Counted from the first letter of the stretch, positions 33,874-43,253 are shown. The stretch: DNA of 64,000 nt from Shewanella sp. MR-4 (GCF_000014685.1 NC_008321.1:2849001-2913000), one strand, 5' to 3'. Notes: generated by a model from the sequence alone, not told the origin. Program-made: numbers and translations.

Positions 33874-34870
33874 GGGATTTTCCTTGTTTAGCTGCAGCCA
33901 CAGAGCGTACACGGCTCAGCAGCTGTTGATCAAATTGTGGCGATAGCTTGGCATCCACGGCCAAATACCACCAGTTTTCTTGTGCAAAATCGCGACATTT
34001 AACCGCATCTTTTTCTGTCATCATCAGCGGCCGAGATGCCGCAAGCTCGCATAACACTTCTTTATCGTAGGCTTGGTGGTCGTCAAAGCCATGAGATAAC
34101 GCGAGTTGAAAGCCTTGCTGGGTTAACGTCTCAAAAAAACGTGCAGGATGGCCAATGCCCGCCATCGCGACCACGGGTTGCGTTGGGTCAAACACGGCCA
34201 CTGCCTTGGGATTCACCGGCAGCACAGCGCTAGGACTGAGTTGCATCTCATATTGATTGGCCTGCGCGGGCCCACCATTAACCACTACAAAATCGACTTG
34301 ATTAAGGCGCCAAGCACCTTCTCGTAGCGGCCCTGCGGGAAGCAAATGACGATTCCCTAAACCGCGTTTTCCATCAATGACCACCAGCTCAATATCGCGG
34401 CCAAGGGCGTAATGTTGCAAGCCATCGTCACAGATAATTACATCCACGGCAAACTGTGCCAGCAAGGCCTTGGCGGTATCGACACGTTTGGCTCCCACCA
34501 CCATCGGTACGCCGGTGCGCGCCACTATCATGGCAGGCTCATCGCCCACAGACGCCGCGCTATCCGCTGCGGTAACGACTTTTACCCCTTGCATATCCGC
34601 ACCATAACCACGGCTGATAACGCCAGGGTTAAACCCCTGTTGCCGTAGCAATTCAATCAAATAAATGACTGTGGGGGTTTTACCGCTGCCACCAACGGTA
34701 ATGTTACCCACCACAATAACGGGCACGGGTAATGGGGTTTGGGATTTGAGTCCCAAGCGAAACAGGCTGCGTCGGATGGCGGTGATTAAAGCAAATAGCA
34801 CAGAAAACGGCAGCAAGAGCCACCGCAATGGGTGGCCCTCGTACCAAATTTTATTTACCAGTACCTGCAT
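33863..34870 (-). CDS. lpxK: Tetraacyldisaccharide 4'-kinase
   Basis: LpxK (335 aa) phosphorylates the lipid A precursor at the 4' position on the cytoplasmic face of the inner membrane. An N-terminal hydrophobic helix (LRWLLLPFSVLFALITAIRR) precedes the P-loop VGNITVGGSGKTPTVIYL (about residues 52-69) and ISRGYGAD. IICDDGLQHY and the C-terminal LMMTEKDAVKC are LpxK signatures. Its ATG abuts the msbA stop codon. Confidence 0.96.
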   Translation of the reverse strand: MQVLVNKIWYEGHPLRWLLLPFSVLFALITAIRRSLFRLGLKSQTPLPVPVIVVGNITVGGSGKTPTVIYLIELLRQQGFNPGVISRGYGADMQGVKVVTAADSAASVGDEPAMIVARTGVPMVVGAKRVDTAKALLAQFAVDVIICDDGLQHYALGRDIELVVIDGKRGLGNRHLLPAGPLREGAWRLNQVDFVVVNGGPAQANQYEMQLSPSAVLPVNPKAVAVFDPTQPVVAMAGIGHPARFFETLTQQGFQLALSHGFDDHQAYDKEVLCELAASRPLMMTEKDAVKCRDFAQENWWYLAVDAKLSPQFDQQLLSRVRSVAAAKQGKSHGV

Positions 34871-36676
34871 TTAGCTACCAAACTGCATTTGGTATAACTT
34901 GGCATACATACCGCCAAGTTCCAGCAGGGATTTATGGGTACCCCGCTCAACGATACGGCCTTGATCTACCACTAAAATTTGATCGGCACTTTCAATGGTA
35001 GATAAGCGGTGGGCAATCACAACAGAAGTACGATTCTGGCGTAAATTGTCTAGACCCTGCTGAATGGCCTTTTCAGATTCGGTATCGAGTGCCGAAGTGG
35101 CCTCATCGAGGATCAGCACTGGCGCATCACGCAGCATAGCGCGGGCAATCGCGATACGTTGTCTCTGGCCGCCCGATAATAACACCCCGTTTTCGCCCAC
35201 TTGTGTATCTAACCCCTCGGGCAATTGCTCGATAAATTCCATCGCATGGGCCAAGGTTGCCGCCTGAATAATCTGCTCTCGGGTCGCTTCACCGGGATAA
35301 GCATAGGCGATGTTGTTGGCAATGGTATCGTTAAACAGTGTTACCTGCTGCGAAACTAAAGCCACTTGACTACGTAATGATTTCAATGAGTAATCATAAA
35401 TACTCACATCATCAAGCTTGATATCACCAGATTCTAAGCCTGTGTAAAAACGCGTAACTAGACTGGCGATCGTAGATTTACCCGAGCCAGAACGCCCAAC
35501 CAAGGCTAAGGTTTGACCTTGAGTGACTTCAAAATCGATTTTATCTAAGGCGCGACGCTCCTGCCCTTCGTAACTGAAAGAGACATTATCGAAACGTAAG
35601 TTACCCTTAGCGCGCTTGACAGTATAGGTTCCGGTATCGGACTCTGGCAGAGTGTCTAACAATTCAAAAACCGTGGTACAGGCCGCAATACCGCGCTGAA
35701 ATTCGGCATTTACTCGGGTGAGGTTTTTGATGGGTTGTAGCATTGCCATCATGGCACCGAGAATAGTCGCGAAGGTACCCGCGGTCAGATCGGCTTTCAT
35801 GCTATCGAGGCTCGCCGCATAGAGTACAAAAGCCAAGGCAAAGGAGCCAATCACCATAATAAGCGGCTGGCTAACCGCTTGCGCGACCGCAAGCTTCATA
35901 TTTTGATGACGGTTTCTGTCATTAATTTTGGCAAAGCGAGCCGTTTCGGTTTCTTGTCCACCGAAGGCCAACACGTTTTTATGGCCTTTGATCATCTGCT
36001 CGGTTGCCGCACTGACATCGCCCATCGCCGTTTGAATTTGTTTTGACACCTTTCGGAAACGACGACTCACAATAGTGATCACTAGCCCCATAATCGGACC
36101 AATCACTAAGATACAGAGGGAAAGTTTCCAAGAGTTATAAAACATCAACCCCAACATACCGATAACAGTTACACCGTCACGCACGATTGAAATCAAGGCG
36201 CTGCCTGATGCTCGGGCAATTTGTTCGGTGTCAAAGGTGACTTTTGAAATCAGATTACCGGTGTTTTCCTTATCCATGTAGCTCACGGGCAAGCTCAGAT
36301 AATGTTCAAACACTTGTTGGCGCATATCCATGATCAAACGGGCACTCATGTAGGAGATACCATAGGTGGACACGAAGTTTGCAAAGCCACGTAAGGAGAA
36401 CATTAAAATAACCACTATCGGCGCCATTAATAGCACCTGATTGTCGGCATGAAAGCCTTGGCTAGTGGGGAGTGCAATACCGTTACTGATCGCTGGTGTA
36501 CTGCTGGAAAAGCCTTTATCGATAAAAGGACCAATAAAGGAAATAAAGGCTGCGTCAACAAGCCCATATACAATCAGGCCGCAAACTGAAAGCAAAAACA
36601 TGCCCTTCATCGGTTTGAGATAGCCCAGTAATCGTTTGAAAACTGTCCACATTTCGTCTTTAGGAGATGCTGTCAT
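34871..36676 (-). CDS. msbA: Lipid A export ATP-binding/permease protein
   Basis: MsbA (601 aa) flips lipid A-core across the inner membrane. The six-helix ABC exporter membrane domain covers residues 1-330. The nucleotide-binding domain has Walker A GRSGSGKST, signature LSGGQRQRIAIARAML, Walker B LILDEATSALD and switch His in IAHRLST. The ATG at 36676 was chosen; the 36685 ATG is equally in frame. It lies between comEC and lpxK, so lipid A export and synthesis are co-expressed. Confidence 0.96.
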   Translation of the reverse strand: MTASPKDEMWTVFKRLLGYLKPMKGMFLLSVCGLIVYGLVDAAFISFIGPFIDKGFSSSTPAISNGIALPTSQGFHADNQVLLMAPIVVILMFSLRGFANFVSTYGISYMSARLIMDMRQQVFEHYLSLPVSYMDKENTGNLISKVTFDTEQIARASGSALISIVRDGVTVIGMLGLMFYNSWKLSLCILVIGPIMGLVITIVSRRFRKVSKQIQTAMGDVSAATEQMIKGHKNVLAFGGQETETARFAKINDRNRHQNMKLAVAQAVSQPLIMVIGSFALAFVLYAASLDSMKADLTAGTFATILGAMMAMLQPIKNLTRVNAEFQRGIAACTTVFELLDTLPESDTGTYTVKRAKGNLRFDNVSFSYEGQERRALDKIDFEVTQGQTLALVGRSGSGKSTIASLVTRFYTGLESGDIKLDDVSIYDYSLKSLRSQVALVSQQVTLFNDTIANNIAYAYPGEATREQIIQAATLAHAMEFIEQLPEGLDTQVGENGVLLSGGQRQRIAIARAMLRDAPVLILDEATSALDTESEKAIQQGLDNLRQNRTSVVIAHRLSTIESADQILVVDQGRIVERGTHKSLLELGGMYAKLYQMQFGS

Positions 36677-36708
36677 TGAAAACACTAAATTATGGCAAAG
36701 TGCTCATT

Positions 36709-39030
36709 CTACTCTGGATTAATCAAGTCACCAAATCTAAACAAGCGGTTATACCAAAATGGCGCTAAATCACGCCGATAGGTTTTCACCTCCAACCGCC
36801 CATTTGTAAAGTTGACACTAATTTGGCCTTCAAGCCCTGTCGTTAAATAGCTTATCTGCCGCGCCTGATAGCGTGCAACCACATCAGGCTTTGGGAAGCC
36901 ATAGCGATTGTTCAAGCCTGCGGGAAACAGTACTAATTCAGGAGCGACGGCATCAATAAAAGCAGGCGTTGATGAGGTTCGGCTACCATGGTGCGGCGCA
37001 ATTAACACTTTGCTTTTGAGCTCAGTACCTATAAGTGATTGTGCTATCAATAGGGCTTCGGTTTCCTTCTCTATATCCCCGCTGAGTAACAGGCTGTTCA
37101 CGCCATCATCGATACGCAGCACACAGGAGGCGTTATTTCCACCTGTAGCCGTCGGTGGGGAAATAAAGCTTAGCTTTAATTGCAGCCACTGAATTTGCTG
37201 CGGCAAACAAGGCGTACCACCTAAGTGAGCCACATCAGTTATCCAGTTTGCGCTGGGATAGGCTTTGGCCAATACCTTTGCGCCGCCGGCATGGTCGTTA
37301 TCGCCATGGCTCACGACAATATAATCCACCAGAGCCACCCCTTTACGATTAAGAAACGGGATAATCACCCGTTCGCTATAGCTAAAACCCTCACCATAGG
37401 CGGCGCCCGTATCATAGATAAGTGCCCGGTTCTCCTGTTCAATCACTACCGCTAATCCCTGCCCCACATCGAGTAGATGCAGTGTCCATTTAGGCGAAGA
37501 GGGTTCTGTAATACGCTGTAAAATTAATAATATAAGGGGAATAAACAGCAAGGCGATTGGTAAATGCCATAGCCCATATCGACAATGATGCGGAAGATAG
37601 CGCCACAATATCATCGCCAAGAGTGCACACAGGCTGCCCGCTAATAATGTTTCGGAAACAGCATACCAATGGGCGGGTAAATCGCCGCTGAGTTCGAGTA
37701 ACTTGCCATAGGGTAATAGGGTTACATCTGCCAGATTAAAGAATCCGAACCATGATTGCCCGAAAAGTGTGCCTATCCACCAGATGATAAGAGCCAGCAT
37801 CGACAGTGGAATAACGATAAGACTAAACCAAGGCACCACCAGCATATTAATCCAGAGACTATGCACACTCAAGCCGCCGAAAAAGATAGCCTGAACCAAT
37901 CCTAATACCAGACTTAAACGCCATTGAATCGACCAAAATTGCGCGAATCTTATTCTCGCCCTAACCATAAAAGTGGCCTTATTTTCAATAGATTGGGCGA
38001 CTGGCGCGCTTTCTAAGGTATATAAAATAATCGCTAGAGCACAAAACGACAGCCAGAACCCAGCACTCAAACAGGCAAGTGGATCGACTAAAAGCACAAT
38101 AAAGAGTGCAAACAACAAACGGTCCCAAGCACTCGAGTAACGCCTTAATAGACTTAGTAGCATGATCAATAAAATCATCACTAGTGCACGTTGCGTCGAG
38201 ACGGCAAATCCCGCTAAGTAGCTATAAAAAAAGGCGCTTGCTCCGGCGAGCAATAGGGCAATCACTAAATTACGCCTGCTAGGATGCGCCGCCACTCGAG
38301 TGAGTAAAAACAAAATACAGGAATACACCCAAGCGGTGATCACCGATAAATGTAGTCCCGATATCGCCACTAAATGCCCTGTTCCCGTTTGCCTCAAGTC
38401 CTGCCACTTGCTCGCTGATATGAGTTGCTTATCCCCCAAAATAAGTGCCAGCAAAATATCACCCTGCGCTAACGTCGACAGCTTGGGAGCTAACTGCTCG
38501 ATGAGATGATTTCTTAATGAGAAATGTGATGTTTGCAGCTTGGCGTGTAGCACCCGCCCCTTGCCGACAATATGTTGGCTAATCAATTGCTTTTGTTCGT
38601 TGTAACCACCTTGATTCAACACGCTCGAGATACTTTTAGGCATCAGGGTAAAAGACCACACTTGCCCAACTTGCAGCGTCTCCGAGGATTGCCAGGTCAA
38701 ACGCAATTTCGCCCTTGGCACAAAGATTAAATTTGGTTTATCGACAATAATATCGAAGCTAACCCAGTCGCTGTTTTGACTAACAAGTGATATGATTTCG
38801 CCCCTCACGTGAATAGGCTGTTGCGATAAAGGAAGCTCCTGGCGAGATAAGACTAAACAAAACCCAGTAAGCCAACACATCGCAAAGAGCACGCCTGACA
38901 AACTAGGTGCTTTTTTGAATAAGATGAGCGCCCCAAGGCAAAGGTAGGGTAAACAACTGATTGGCAGCAGCGAAGGCCACAACATCGCTGATAATAAGGT
39001 GGCACTAAAGCCAAAAATGAATCCATTCAT
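36709..39030 (-). CDS. comEC: DNA internalization channel protein ComEC/Rec2
   Basis: A 773-aa membrane protein that carries single-stranded DNA through the inner membrane during natural transformation. The N-terminal membrane helices and OB-like DUF4131 region are followed by the competence domain (GTGHLVAISGLHLSVI) and a C-terminal metallo-beta-lactamase domain (VVSHGDNDHAGG, LLSGDIEKE, IAPHHGSRTSS). It is followed by msbA after 24-33 bp in the same direction. Gammaproteobacteria often carry comEC without known competence. Confidence 0.93.
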   Translation of the reverse strand: MNGFIFGFSATLLSAMLWPSLLPISCLPYLCLGALILFKKAPSLSGVLFAMCWLTGFCLVLSRQELPLSQQPIHVRGEIISLVSQNSDWVSFDIIVDKPNLIFVPRAKLRLTWQSSETLQVGQVWSFTLMPKSISSVLNQGGYNEQKQLISQHIVGKGRVLHAKLQTSHFSLRNHLIEQLAPKLSTLAQGDILLALILGDKQLISASKWQDLRQTGTGHLVAISGLHLSVITAWVYSCILFLLTRVAAHPSRRNLVIALLLAGASAFFYSYLAGFAVSTQRALVMILLIMLLSLLRRYSSAWDRLLFALFIVLLVDPLACLSAGFWLSFCALAIILYTLESAPVAQSIENKATFMVRARIRFAQFWSIQWRLSLVLGLVQAIFFGGLSVHSLWINMLVVPWFSLIVIPLSMLALIIWWIGTLFGQSWFGFFNLADVTLLPYGKLLELSGDLPAHWYAVSETLLAGSLCALLAMILWRYLPHHCRYGLWHLPIALLFIPLILLILQRITEPSSPKWTLHLLDVGQGLAVVIEQENRALIYDTGAAYGEGFSYSERVIIPFLNRKGVALVDYIVVSHGDNDHAGGAKVLAKAYPSANWITDVAHLGGTPCLPQQIQWLQLKLSFISPPTATGGNNASCVLRIDDGVNSLLLSGDIEKETEALLIAQSLIGTELKSKVLIAPHHGSRTSSTPAFIDAVAPELVLFPAGLNNRYGFPKPDVVARYQARQISYLTTGLEGQISVNFTNGRLEVKTYRRDLAPFWYNRLFRFGDLINPE

Positions 39031-39062
39031 AGTGAATTAAGTTAAGACAGCAATTTCAGCCT

Positions 39063-39572
39063 ATGCCAAAAAAATTAATCAAAAAATATATGCCTAAGCC
39101 TGAAACCCTGCGTGAGCACAAACACCTACGCATTTTCGGTCGCTTGTTACATAACCCTAACCTGTGGGCGCTCAATCGTCGCTCTGCCCCAGGAGCTTTT
39201 GCCATAGGTTTGTTCGTTGCTTGGATCCCGATGCCTTTTCAAATGGTCGCTGCCGCTGCCTTTGCCATCCTATTTAAAGTGAATATCCCCGTATCCGTTG
39301 CACTTGTGTGGATAACGAATCCGCTAACCATGCCGGTTATGTTTTATGGGGCCTATTTATTGGGCGCCAAAATACTGGGCCATGCTCCACAGGAATTTGC
39401 CTTTGAAGCTAGCTGGCAATGGATTGAATCTTCATTGGCAACGATTGGCCCCGCATTTTTGCTTGGTTGCTTGGTTTTAGGAGTGGTATTTTCCGCCGTG
39501 GGATACCTGACGATCAGTAATCTCTGGAAATACTCCATCATGTTTAAATGGCAAAAGCGTAAGACAAAATAG
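39063..39572 (+). CDS. DUF2062 membrane protein
   Basis: A 169-aa inner-membrane protein of the DUF2062 family. It has a basic N terminus (PKKLIKKYMPKPETLREHKHLR), then APGAFAIGLFVAWIPMPFQMVAAAA and PVSVALVWITNPLTMPVMFYGAY, with two more helices. Function unknown. Its start is only 32 bp from the divergent comEC start, so the two promoters overlap each other or the coding ends. Confidence 0.82.
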   Translation: MPKKLIKKYMPKPETLREHKHLRIFGRLLHNPNLWALNRRSAPGAFAIGLFVAWIPMPFQMVAAAAFAILFKVNIPVSVALVWITNPLTMPVMFYGAYLLGAKILGHAPQEFAFEASWQWIESSLATIGPAFLLGCLVLGVVFSAVGYLTISNLWKYSIMFKWQKRKTK

Positions 39573-39671
39573 TTTTGTAAACGCATTGTCGGCTATTTAT
39601 ATTGCTCATCCGTATCGCGTCTAAACATTTGCAAAGGTGCTCTGACTTTGATGAGCGACTGAGTAACACTG

Positions 39672-39724
39672 GCTTAACTTGTTGTATTAAAAGGTCGCTC
39701 GCCCATCTATTCAACAAGTTAAGC
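39672..39724. repeat. Perfect 13-bp inverted repeat in a 392-bp gap
   Basis: GCTTAACTTGTTG (39672-39684) and CAACAAGTTAAGC (39712-39724) pair exactly with a 27-nt loop. The gap (39573-39964) between DUF2062 and nnrS holds no gene that I can see. The structure lies 100 bp past the DUF2062 stop and 241 bp before nnrS. It could be a terminator without T run, an mRNA structure, or an operator. Confidence 0.55.
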
Positions 39725-39964
39725 AATATCCTCCTGTCCTATCTTTCTTATCTATGGCCTTGATTAGCTCGCCGCTTGCTAAACTTGTAACTGTTAATTA
39801 AGGGGTCTATCTCCACTCCATCCTAGACCCTTCCCCTACGCCAACAAACGCCGAAATTCACCGCAATCATCACACTGAATTCACTGTTACTCATAAGGAG
39901 ATATATACATTCATTTTATTTGCAGCTTAAAATAATCCCATGCTAACCATCACTCCCCATATTT

Positions 39965-41137
39965 ATGCTGAATATTGATGAACCCGCACACCTACAGCCT
40001 AAAGTGGCCTTGTTCCGCTTAGGTTTTAGACCCTTTTTCCTGTTTGCCAGTCTATTTAGCCTATTGAGTTTAAGCATATGGGGCGGCTTACTTTCAGGTA
40101 AGTTGTTACTCCCAAACACACTCAATCCACTCTGGTGGCATGGCCACGAAATGATTTTTGGTTTTGTCTGCGCCGTCGTGGCAGGCTTTTTACTGACTGC
40201 TGTGCAAAACTGGACCGGGCGCCCCGGTGTTAAGGGTTTGCCCTTGGCGGGACTATTTATGGTGTGGCTGCTTCCAAGGTTGTTGCTTATTTTGCCCTTC
40301 AACATTCCGCTTGCCGTCATCATGGCTATAGATCTGCTGTTTTTACCGCTTACTGCCACCTTGTTAGCCATTTCGGTGATAGAGGTTCGCCAGTGGCGCA
40401 ACTTTGTGTTTATCCCCATTCTGGGTTTACTCACTATATTCAATGGGATGAGCTATTACGGTTTAACCACCAACCAATTGAATTGGATGAATAATGGGCT
40501 TTATGCAGCAGTAATACTCCTTGCCGTGATTGTTGCGCTGCTCGGTGGACGGGTGATCCCATTTTTTACTGAACGTGCAACAAACTGGCAGAAGCAAACG
40601 CCTATTGCTGCCGTTGAATTGTTAAGTTTTGCGAGCCTGTTGGCACTCGTCGTAAGCCTCTTTTTAGTTGACACCTTGTTGACCCGAATCCTTGCGGGTA
40701 TCGCAGGCTTAGTGCTGTTATTTCGCTGGTCTCGTTGGGGATGGCGCGCGAGCTGGTCTGTGCCACTGCTATGGTCGCTGCATTTAAGTTATTTATGTAT
40801 TCCGATAGGGTTGATGCTCATTGCTGCCGGATTACCACTTTCCGTCGGCATGCATGCCATTACCGTGGGTGGACTTGGTGGGATGATCTTAGCGATGATG
40901 TCACGGGTATCACTCGGGCATACGGGGCGCTCCCTTACACCGCCGCGCCCGATGGCACTGGCTTTTGCCTTGATCCTCTTAGCGACTGTGCTTCGCGTTT
41001 TAGCAGGCTTACTCAGTGCCTGGTTTATCGAACTCATGCTCGCTGCAATTGGGTTTTGGATCTTGGCCTTTGGTTGTTTCTGCTACTGCTATGCACCTAT
41101 GCTTTGCCGAGTGCGGGTCGATGGTCGCCCAGGTTAG
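39965..41137 (+). CDS. NnrS family membrane protein
   Basis: A 390-aa inner-membrane protein with about twelve helices. NnrS is a haem- and copper-containing protein that relieves nitrosative stress by limiting iron-NO complexes, mostly under low oxygen. The family's WWHGHEMIFGFVCAVVAGFLLTAVQNWTG is visible near residues 58-85, and YYGL and RWSRWGWRA follow. No NsrR- or FNR-type site was found in the upstream gap by eye. Single gene. Confidence 0.88.
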   Translation: MLNIDEPAHLQPKVALFRLGFRPFFLFASLFSLLSLSIWGGLLSGKLLLPNTLNPLWWHGHEMIFGFVCAVVAGFLLTAVQNWTGRPGVKGLPLAGLFMVWLLPRLLLILPFNIPLAVIMAIDLLFLPLTATLLAISVIEVRQWRNFVFIPILGLLTIFNGMSYYGLTTNQLNWMNNGLYAAVILLAVIVALLGGRVIPFFTERATNWQKQTPIAAVELLSFASLLALVVSLFLVDTLLTRILAGIAGLVLLFRWSRWGWRASWSVPLLWSLHLSYLCIPIGLMLIAAGLPLSVGMHAITVGGLGGMILAMMSRVSLGHTGRSLTPPRPMALAFALILLATVLRVLAGLLSAWFIELMLAAIGFWILAFGCFCYCYAPMLCRVRVDGRPG

Positions 41138-41167
41138 AAGGAATGTCTAAATTCTTGCGCTTTAAAC

Positions 41168-41211
41168 CTGTGACTTGATAAGCAATTGTTATCTTGTGAA
41201 TTGAGTCACAG
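41168..41211. repeat. Nested hairpin between nnrS and psiE
   Basis: CTGTGACT (41168-41175) pairs with AGTCACAG (41204-41211), and inside lie GATAA and TTATC around GCAATTG. It is 31 bp past the nnrS stop codon and has no T run. Confidence 0.4.
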
Positions 41212-41286
41212 AGAATCGCGCCTCTTTTCCCTACCTAAGGTATTTTTACTGTTACTATTTATAAAAATATTCAGTAGGGAGTACCT

Positions 41287-41691
41287 ATGCCATTTTATCG
41301 TCAATACGGTGCTAAGGGCTTAAAAGCCGTTGAGCATCTCGTATTAATCATCATTGCTATTGCGACCGTCGTGGCTATTGGGCAAGAAATTGTCCATGTC
41401 TTTAACGTTGGTGCCGTTGCCCTTGCCGATCTACTGTTACTGTTTATTTACCTCGAAGTGCTCGCCATGGTGGCCAACTACGCCGAGTCGGGCAAATTAC
41501 CCGTACGTATGCCACTGTATATCGCCATTGTCGCCCTTGCCCGATATTTAATCTTAGATATGAAGAGCATGGATGACTGGCGAATTGCAGCCATTTCACT
41601 GTCGACCTTGATCCTAGCGGCAACGGTTATCGTTATCCGTTGGGGCCAATTAAAAATGCCCTACCCTAAAAATCAAGAATACGATAATTAA
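41287..41691 (+). CDS. PsiE-like phosphate-starvation-inducible membrane protein
   Basis: A 134-aa membrane protein of the PsiE family (E. coli PsiE is 136 aa). Four helices are visible: residues 17-35, 42-62, 76-90 and 103-119. LEVLAMVANYAESGKLPVRMPLYIAIVALARYLI is the family core. A role in phosphate starvation is known only for expression, not for mechanism. No convincing PhoB box is visible upstream by eye. AGGGAG just ahead of the ATG is a strong ribosome site. Confidence 0.82.
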   Translation: MPFYRQYGAKGLKAVEHLVLIIIAIATVVAIGQEIVHVFNVGAVALADLLLLFIYLEVLAMVANYAESGKLPVRMPLYIAIVALARYLILDMKSMDDWRIAAISLSTLILAATVIVIRWGQLKMPYPKNQEYDN

Positions 41692-41700
41692 GCTTTCTGC

Positions 41701-41729
41701 GCGCCATTGCCACACAAACGCAATGGCGC
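41701..41729 (+). terminator. Hairpin after psiE
   Basis: A perfect 10-bp stem GCGCCATTGC / GCAATGGCGC with a 9-nt loop starts 9 bp after the stop codon. No T run follows. Confidence 0.55.
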
Positions 41730-41842
41730 ATTGCTCCTGCCACTAAAATCCCCGCCAAAGACCTCGCTTTCACGTTGGTATTCTGCCAAAAAGCAATTAT
41801 GCTAGTTTTACTGAGATCAATTATTTACGGGGCAATTGAGTT

Positions 41843-42145
41843 ATGGGTGACCATCCAACAGGATTTGAAGAAAAACGTGGGTCGCTTCGCGTTGATATGG
41901 AAGCCGAACGTGTACTTATACATTGGACTGACAATGACGGCGTTGACCATACCGACCAAGGCGTATGCATCGATTTAGCCCGTCGGGGTATTCTGTTTGA
42001 TTACAAAAAACCGTTCTCACTGGGTGATTTAGTTCAAATAACCTTTAATCCCGATACCGACCATGAGAATAGTGTTAAAGGTCAGGTCTGCCGCTGCTCT
42101 AAACGTCATGATCAAAGTTATCATGTCGCCATGCAATTGCTTTAA
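41843..42145 (+). CDS. PilZ-domain protein
   Basis: A 100-aa protein that is one PilZ domain, the c-di-GMP receptor fold. The arginine segment RGSLR sits near residues 12-16 and a DLARRGILF stretch replaces the usual (D/N)xSxxG. The first motif is the RxxxR type and the second is degenerate (Ala where Ser is usual), so nucleotide binding is uncertain. It is followed by parA after 77 bp in the same direction, which suggests a joint operon. Confidence 0.72.
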   Translation: MGDHPTGFEEKRGSLRVDMEAERVLIHWTDNDGVDHTDQGVCIDLARRGILFDYKKPFSLGDLVQITFNPDTDHENSVKGQVCRCSKRHDQSYHVAMQLL

Positions 42146-42222
42146 TTTCAATCCAGCTACGCAGGGTCGATTGAGCTGTTCTACACTGAATTAGTTGAAC
42201 TATTCGTACAGGGGACATAGCT

Positions 42223-42891
42223 ATGATATTGCTGGTGGGTGGTGAAAAAGGTGGCAGTGGCAAAAGTTGCCTCGCGCAAAACCTAGCGGTTTATATTAAA
42301 CAGAAATTTGCCGCCAATGTACTGATGGTCGACTGTGACCCACAACGAACCACATCCGATTGGATCCAAGCCCGAAACAACGACCCTAGTCTCCCTGCCA
42401 TTAACTGTATCCAGCTCTACGGCAAGATCCGTAACGATTTGCTCAGCCTCAACGAGCGTTTCGACTATGTCATCGTTGACTGTGGTGGCCAAGATAACCT
42501 TGCGATGCGCGCCGCCATGTCGGTAGCTACATATGTGGTGATCCCCCTAAGGCCTAAGCGTCGCGATCTGAAAACCTTGCCCCATATGGAAGACATGCTC
42601 AGCACCTGTAAGATGGTTAACCCCAAAATGGTGGCAACCATAGTGCTTACCCAATGTCCCGCGTTGCCCACACAGGTCAAACGGATCCTTGAAGCGAAAG
42701 AAGTTGTCCAATCCTTCGGGCTACGCGTGCTCAACTCGGTCACATTCTGCCGCAACATTTACGATGACAGTGAGGAAAAAGGATCGTCCGTGATGGAAAT
42801 AGAGCCTGATGGAAAAGCGGCCGACGAGATCCGCGCAATTGTGGATGAGCTGTTCACCTTACCTCCAGAAAATAGTTATGAGCTTAACTGA
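42223..42891 (+). CDS. Small ParA/MinD-type ATPase (ParF-like)
   Basis: A 222-aa deviant-Walker ATPase that would bind non-specific DNA as a dimer and move cargo. The P-loop is GGEKGGSGKSCLAQN with the signature Lys10 region, DCDPQRTTSDW lies in switch I, and VIVDCGGQDN is Walker B. No N-terminal helix-turn-helix is present, so it matches the short type Ib (ParF/TP228) class. Its stop overlaps the start of the next gene by 14 bp. No plasmid genes are nearby, so it is a chromosomal, stand-alone member. Confidence 0.85.
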   Translation: MILLVGGEKGGSGKSCLAQNLAVYIKQKFAANVLMVDCDPQRTTSDWIQARNNDPSLPAINCIQLYGKIRNDLLSLNERFDYVIVDCGGQDNLAMRAAMSVATYVVIPLRPKRRDLKTLPHMEDMLSTCKMVNPKMVATIVLTQCPALPTQVKRILEAKEVVQSFGLRVLNSVTFCRNIYDDSEEKGSSVMEIEPDGKAADEIRAIVDELFTLPPENSYELN

Positions 42892-43222
42892 TCTTAAACG
42901 TAAGAAACCCAAACAGGTCATCAAAACTGTTTCTGTTGATGATTTTATTGAAGATGCGAATAACTACGCTTTAGGAAAGGCGAGTCTTTTAAGCACAGCG
43001 TCACTCGCACTACCTAAGGGCCTAGATAAAAAATCCACTAAAATTTATCGCCACGCCACTTTTACCTTAACCGAAACCAGTATTTCTCAATTAGATGGGC
43101 TTGCAAAGGAAACCAAAATCGCGAAGTCGCGTTTGCTGCGTATTCTGATCGATGAGTTCAGCCGAAGAAGCACAGAGGAACAACTGAGAGTGGTTAACAA
43201 AAGTAAGAAAGATGAAGCTTGA
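42878..43222 (+). CDS. Small basic partner protein of the ParA, possible ribbon-helix-helix
   Basis: A 114-aa Lys-rich protein encoded in a 14-bp overlap with parA. The N terminus is flexible and basic (TDLKRKKPKQVIK). The C-terminal half (ATFTLTETSISQLDGLAKETKIAKSRLLRILIDEF) has the strand-helix-helix pattern of an RHH DNA-binding fold, as in ParG partners of ParF. It is therefore a likely centromere-binding or cargo-adaptor protein. The family is not recognised by name. Confidence 0.55.
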   Translation: MSLTDLKRKKPKQVIKTVSVDDFIEDANNYALGKASLLSTASLALPKGLDKKSTKIYRHATFTLTETSISQLDGLAKETKIAKSRLLRILIDEFSRRSTEEQLRVVNKSKKDEA

Positions 43223-43253
43223 CCGATAAGCTTAATTCTTAAAAAACAAAAGG

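Noticed and set aside
39672..39724. Possible integron attC recombination site
   Set aside because: The arms contain GCTTAAC and GTTAAGC, which look like attC core halves. But the 13-bp stem is exact with no extrahelical bases, the site is short, and there is no integrase or gene cassette nearby.
39573..39964. NsrR site upstream of nnrS
   Set aside because: AT-rich text around 39900 resembles it weakly, but neither 11-bp half matches well enough to support a claim.
41212..41286. PhoB box upstream of psiE
   Set aside because: CTGTGAC-like text is present upstream but not the 7-bp direct repeats with 4-bp spacers that define a Pho box.
42223..43222. Integrated plasmid or prophage at the ParA genes
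   Set aside because: No replication initiator, recombinase, attachment repeats or phage genes within several kilobases, and the flanks are ordinary housekeeping genes.
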